DNA of 64,000 nt, taken from positions 7,119,248 to 7,183,247 of the forward strand of contig CM058238.1 of the NCBI GenBank assembly GCA_030180135.1. The letters are read 5' to 3'. The DNA comes from Orychophragmus violaceus (taxonomy: Eukaryota; Streptophyta; Magnoliopsida; Brassicales; Brassicaceae). Below, piece after piece: positions 59,739-64,000 of this stretch. Positions within the stretch are counted from its first letter, which is position 1. Each line of letters starts with the position of its first letter. Under the pieces are notes generated by a model. It made no database searches and was not told the origin of the DNA. It was given only the letters and a program-made list of their open reading frames with translations. The translations under genes and the position numbers were made by a program.

Positions 59739-60173
59739 TAGCACTACAAAAAAAGTCCACATTGATAGCACATTATTATAGCTCATTTTATTGAACTGCT
59801 ATCATAGATGGGTATGAATTTATCGAAACTCTATTATAGCATTTTATAAACGCTATACCATTATTTCATCAAGCGGAAATATAAAAATTCTTGTCCGCCA
59901 AACACTTAGCAAATTTTTAGTTTATTTTGGCTCCCACTTTTCATTTTCCCCCTTTCTAATAAAACCCTATACGAAAACCATCTATCTCTTCCTCCTTTAC
60001 AGACAAAAATCCTTGACAAAAATCGATCCATTCCTCTCCTCTCTTCTCTCTTCTCTCTTCTCTCTTCTCTCGTCTTCTCCCCTTTTTTCTCATAGTCGCT
60101 CTTCTCTTCTGAAACCCCAAACTCTCCTCCCCTCTTCCCGGCGATCTCTCTCTTTCCCGATTTGCTTATTGAG

Positions 60174-60293
60174 ATGGCAACTCCGATGGTTGAAGACACG
60201 ACAAGCTTCGAAGAGGATCAGCTCGCGTCCATGTCCACCGAATATATCATTAGAGCTTCTCTTCTCCTCGACAACGAGATTCGAATTCTCAAG
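60174..60293 (+). pseudogene. Captured RPT5 exon 1 (26S proteasome ATPase)
   Basis: Forty codons from a proper ATG to a donor (CTCAAG|GTTATA) read MATPMVEDTTSFEEDQLASM, then STEYIIRASLLLDNEIRIL. This is the N-terminus of the 26S proteasome regulatory particle ATPase RPT5 (subunit 6A), the start of its coiled coil. CT-rich leader sequence at about 60025-60170 and probably promoter DNA came with it. About 650 bp of intron-like DNA follows. The AAA ATPase domain is absent. It is a captured fragment; the true gene must lie elsewhere. Confidence 0.85.
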
Positions 60294-60952
60294 GTTATAC
60301 CCATAAGTCTTTCGATCTTTGTTTTCATTTCTCCGTAACTACATGATTGGTCTTTAGGGCATAATTTTGGATTCAACAATTGATTAAAATTCGAATAAGA
60401 TCTTGTTGGTATCTGGGTTTAGTGTTTGATTCATTATAAGTGGATTCAGCATGAGTGGGTTTTTGATGTTTCGCTTTAAACGTTTTCCGATTACGAGTTT
60501 AGATTGTTAGGCTGATTGAATCTTTAGTTCTTCTTGTGTTTGGACTGTAATGTTATCTGGGAATTTCGTAATCTTTACATAGCTTGAGCTGTTTGAGCTC
60601 GTGGTTAATGATGAATTTGAGTTTTCTAGGAGAATTTCACTCTTGCTTTCTGCTCTTTAGAAATTGGGAATTGAGTTTAATCGGGTTGAGACAATATCAC
60701 TTTTCTGGGTACTCAAAATGTGGATGAGAGCATGCATAAGTTGTGTGGAGAGGGCTTTGAATTGTAATTGAGATTCAGTTGTTTGGTTTTATGCTAATGT
60801 TATGTACTTAGCTCATGTCCTGTATAGGCTGTACTTAGTATTTATGTTGATATTTTCTCTTTGTTTTCTGAGTTTAATATGTTGAATAGATTGAGTATAT
60901 CCTGAAACAAATAATATTTTGTCTTACTCATAGTCTAGTGTTTTCCTTGTAG

Positions 60953-61408
60953 CCCATTGTTTGTCACATGGAAGAAAATAGTGAATGGTGGGGAGCCTCG
61001 GTTGCGTGGATGTATTGGTACACTGGAAGCACGCCACTTAATCAGTGGCTTCAAGGACTATGCCTTGAAAAGGTACTTAAATACTCCATAGTTTAACCTG
61101 CCTTTGTTTCTTCGATGTAATTGGTTGTAAATGCATCTTTTTGCTTTATGTAATATTACAGTGCCCTGAGGGATCGTAGGTTCCCACCAATACAACCCAA
61201 AGAGCTGCCATTTCTGCAATGTACAGTGTCTGTCCTGACTGATTATGAAGATGCAGAGGATTCTAAAACCTGGTTCTAAAACTTAGTTTGTCTTACACAC
61301 CTTCTCTGATTTGACTATTGAAGGTTAGAAAGCATGGTATAATCATTGAGTTCACTGAACCTGTGACTAACACAAAGCGAAGCGCCACATACCTTTTTAA
61401 GCTTTTCA
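60953..61408 (+). pseudogene. Captured AMMECR1-family gene exons
   Basis: Exon-like blocks in order. 60953-61072 reads PLFVTWKKIVNGGEPRLRGC, then IGTLEARHLISGFKDYAL. From 61162, a block reads RDRRFPPIQPKELPFLQC, then TVSVLTDYEDAED. 61321-61408 reads VRKHGIIIEFTEPVTNTKRS then ATYL. These are consecutive parts of the AMMECR1 domain, including its LRGCIGT signature. The gene's start and the last third are missing, and part of the block after EDAED is lost (a stop follows at about 61279). AMMECR1 proteins are conserved from archaea to plants; their activity is unclear. Non-functional fragment. Confidence 0.82.
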
Positions 61409-61471
61409 ATCTTTTGATTACTCTCTCATTTATCAGACATGCTAAATTAATTTCCTTACGCCATGTTGCAG

Positions 61472-62290
61472 GGAAGGTACTACGCCATGATTCTATCCAC
61501 GAAGCTCGCAGGGTTAGGCCACGCAGCGCTCATGTTCATGACAACGGCTAGAGACAGAGTTAGTTACATTTACCCGAATGTTAACTCTGCTGGAGCTGGT
61601 CTGATGCTGTCTGAAACCTTTACAGCAGAAAGTACCAACCTTTCAGAATTAGGCTATAAAATGTGAGTTTCTAGACCAAAATGCAGACTTTTGGGAAGTG
61701 TAAATTGACCTGTTGATGGTTTCAGGTATAACCAGATGGAGGATTGGTTAGGAAGACCGTTTAGGAGTGTTCCAAGGACTCCTGTGTTGCCACTTAGGGT
61801 ATCGGTTTCACGGAGATTGAAAGAGGTTGTGGCTGACAAGTATAGGAAAGCTGGAGCAGAGACAGGGAAGTTTATAGTGATCCATGGGATCGAATCAGAT
61901 TCAAAGGCATCAATGCAATCAAAAGGGGATGGTGATAGTTTGCTTCCACTTACAAAATGGGCTCAGATATCCAAGGGAATAAAGTAATAACTGGACAACC
62001 TCAGAATGTTAATCTTTTTTACTGAGATGTTGATTTTTTTTCTCTTACATAAAGTCTGAAAAATGCCAGGGAATTCAAGCCGGTCTATGTGATTCCGCAT
62101 GAGAAAGAAAGAGAAAACGTCGAAGAAATTGTGGGTGATGATGCATCTATAGTGTTCATCACAACACCAGGACAGGTATGTCTTGGCCGTAGGCATCTGT
62201 CTGTATATACTGAAAAAGGGTTGATAACACTGATCTTACTAGATTCCTTTTCTTGAGCTTACTTAGTTGGCTGCTCTGATCAAAATGTTG
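61472..62290 (+). pseudogene. Captured PnsB1/NDF1-like (heptosyltransferase-fold) gene exons
   Basis: Four exon-like blocks with good GT-AG borders: 61472-61662, 61726-61983, 62070-62175 and from 62267. They join in phase to encode LSTKLAGLGHAALMFMTTAR, ...RVSVSRRLKEVVADKYRKAG, GKFIVIHGIESDSKASMQSK and VYVIPHEKERENVEEI...TTPGQ|LAALI. The order matches the C-terminal half of a glycosyltransferase family 9 / heptosyltransferase-type protein. In crucifers the closest I know is PnsB1 (NDF1, NDH48), a chloroplast NDH subcomplex B subunit. The N-terminal half and the end of the domain are missing. The family is fairly sure; the exact parent is less so. Confidence 0.65.
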
Positions 62291-62640
62291 AATTTTACTC
62301 GAGCAAGAAGCCAAGGGAGGCAAAACAGATCTCTGTCTCTTGGAGCTTCAGCGTGGTCTATTTCGTCGGTTCCAACCTCATCATCCAAAGCTATTCTTGA
62401 CCTATCATCTTTGAGTGTATATCTCCAAAGTTATTCTTGATGTCTTTTCTAATCCTGCACTTTTGTTTTCTTTTTCAGGTTGGTCAAACCCACAAATCCA
62501 GACATTGAAGCAAGCTGATGAGGACAATGAAAAGTGAGTAGATGAAGTTGAAGGTAAAGAAGAGCAAGAAGAGATCTGAGCTTGTAAATTTGATATGTTT
62601 GTAATTAACACTTGATATGTTTGTAATTAACACTTGTTAT
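62290..62640 (+). other. Unassigned exon-like DNA and 3' end inside the CACTA element
   Basis: After LAALI the sequence shifts to unrelated frames. A stretch near 62510-62580 is acidic (ADEDNEK, stop, VDEVEGKEEQEEI) and ends at a TGA, followed by a duplicated TTGATATGTTTGTAATTAAC (about 62589 and 62612). It may be a fourth captured fragment; I do not recognise it. Confidence 0.35.
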
Positions 62641-63050
62641 TAATAAAATCATTTTATGAATATTTTGAATGTTTTTCTAATATAAATTACATTGATACAA
62701 AATAAATATAATAATAATAATAATTTAATATGGTTCGGCTCAGCTCGGCTCGGCTAATACGGTTCAAATATTAGAGCAATATTCAATTGCTATAGTAGAA
62801 AGATCAATCGTAGCACAAAATTAGAATTCTCGTATTTTTTTTCATAAAAATCGATTACGCTATTAAAATATAAAACACGGCGTTCATTTGTTGTTATCGA
62901 AACTAACATATCGTAGCATACATAAAAAACGCTATCGTATGGATACCATCTACTATAGCTGCGGATGTCATAGCATTTGTGAAAACGCTATGGATGACAT
63001 ATGATAGCATAATTTTCGCGCTGACAATGAACATATTTGTTGTAGTGTAG

Positions 63051-63494
63051 CTAGCAATATAGGCATAACTGAAGAAGAATAAAGAAAATATGGACGATGA
63101 ATGAATGAAAATTAAAACCTTTATCGATATGAACATGACTCCATTGTCAGCATATCTAAGGAAATGAAAGCATATTATAGATTTCAGTCATGATCAAGTG
63201 ATAAACAGAACTTATTCTAATAGCATAATTATTACATTTATATGTGCATGTGATCCATCAATTTCACCAGTGAAGAAGCATCCTCCACGTTCTCCTAAAT
63301 TTTCTAATCCACCAATTTTAATTCTTGTTCTTCCATCAGTCAAAATCACAATTCATTGTTTTATTTAGTCCTGCACTATCTATATACACAGACGATCATG
63401 TTTGTTTATTTATTTATTTTCTTGTTTCCAAATTCTTGGAAAAGACGGGGATTATATTCTCATTCTAAAACCATGAAATGTTATTATCAAATCA

Positions 63495-63567
<73 letters not shown>

Positions 63568-64000
63568 TGCTTTCCAGAACATTTCATGCCTCTGCATGAT
63601 TCTCTTCTAATTATATGTCGTAGAAAACTTTGTCGTGATTGATGAATGCGAGTATGCGACTATAAAACATGTTTTCAGACAAAATCAAGTTGTTTATTGG
63701 CAAAAAGAAAGGATTAAAGTAGTTTTTTTTAACTCATTTATCTATCTATATTTATATGGCCATTTTCTCTTCAAAACTCATGAAGTATTTTAAATAAAAT
63801 ATGTGTATATATTTATATGGCCATTTTCAGATCATTACTAACGGTGAGTAATGTTGAACGAAACCTCACTTTGTCGGATATCGAACTGGTCGCTATCGAT
63901 CGCCAGCCGCGTAGGGCACGAATACTCAATTTTAGCATTTGTATTTTGAGCTATTCCATGCAATTTTGCTTATATTTCATGCAATAGCATATGCTGCTCT
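63051..64000. other. Intergenic DNA at the right edge
   Basis: AT-rich, no gene recognised. In Arabidopsis the next syntenic gene would be PIN5, but I see none of it here. The last 160 bp turn more GC-balanced without an ORF. Confidence 0.4.
63502..63564. repeat. (AT)n microsatellite
   Basis: About 63 bp of uninterrupted AT dinucleotide. Confidence 0.95.

Larger units (their letters stand above)
59742..63047 (+). mobile_element. CACTA transposon with three captured host-gene fragments
   Basis: It begins CACTACAAAAAAAGTCC and ends ATTTGTTGTAGTG, whose complement is CACTACAACAAAT. A perfect 3-bp target duplication TAG lies at 59739-59741 and 63048-63050. CACTA ends plus a 3-bp duplication define the En/Spm superfamily. 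Subterminal regions carry the usual dense short repeats in both orientations (GATAGCA, TATAGC, GCTAT) at 59760-59850 and 62805-63010. No transposase sequence is seen. The 3.3-kb interior instead holds plus-strand fragments of RPT5, an AMMECR1 gene and a PnsB1-like gene with their intron boundaries kept, so it was built from genomic DNA and not from processed mRNA. Confidence 0.88.

Noticed and set aside
60950..62580. One intact heptosyltransferase-like gene
   Set aside because: The first blocks are clearly AMMECR1 family, not glycosyltransferase; the region is a mosaic of fragments inside a CACTA element.
63051..64000. 3' end of PIN5, expected from synteny
   Set aside because: No frame on either strand shows PIN membrane motifs; the gene must lie beyond the window or be absent.

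Overview
This window is nuclear DNA from a crucifer (Brassicaceae). The evidence is plant-type split genes with GT-AG introns, Helitron, CACTA, hAT, Harbinger and Copia elements of crucifer type, and an order of single-copy genes that I recognise from upper-arm chromosome 5 of Arabidopsis thaliana (the At5g16460 to At5g16520 run). I cannot fix the genus from sequence alone. The heavy transposon load between genes would fit Brassica or a relative.

Genes, left to right. SEIPIN1 (minus, 5' exon only, runs off the left edge). MBS2-type small C2H2 zinc-finger protein (plus, 13070-13381). A TFIIIC subunit 6 / tau55-type protein (plus, four exons, 14587-15230). A plant and fungal atypical dual-specificity phosphatase, PFA-DSP5 type (minus, five exons, 15989-17265). 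RIC4, a CRIB-domain ROP GTPase effector (minus, three exons, 19630-20469). An F-box/FBA gene (plus, single exon, 41756-43009) that I do not expect here from synteny. LIP1-type receptor-like cytoplasmic kinase (minus, five exons, 44301-46516). A domesticated Mutator-transposase gene with an apparent internal in-frame deletion (plus, 47744-48790). RGP5 (plus, 51561-52607). A plant transmembrane protein of unknown function (minus, eight exons, 52951-55672). These are independent housekeeping and signalling genes, not an operon-like unit. RIC4 and LIP1 both belong to pollen-tube growth and guidance biology.

Inserted DNA fills the spaces between genes. 0.8-10.5 kb holds Helitron-like DNA with a decayed RPA1-like ORF, a tandem array of three near-identical 1575-bp units each carrying a broken mitochondrial carrier fragment, a broken histone H2A fragment, and a complete short Helitron (9698-10549). 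17.8-19 kb is a LINE remnant. 21-40 kb is almost wholly transposons: a reverse-oriented Helitron 3' end, a 1.2-kb poly(A) retroposon with a 16-bp target duplication, two Harbinger MITEs, and a three-level nest. In that nest a Copia-type element (29.8-40.1 kb) has a Harbinger derivative in its 5' LTR and a second, opposite-strand Copia element (31800-38976) in its body. 49.2-50.9 kb is a ~27-bp minisatellite just upstream of RGP5, possibly inside a transposon.

The most striking object is a complete CACTA transposon (59742-63047, TAG target duplication). It carries fragments of three unrelated host genes in one orientation: exon 1 of the proteasome ATPase RPT5, exons of an AMMECR1-family gene, and exons of a heptosyltransferase-like gene resembling the chloroplast NDH subunit PnsB1/NDF1. 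The RPT5 exon splices in silico into the AMMECR1 exon in a shifted but open frame, which predicts a short novel chimeric protein.
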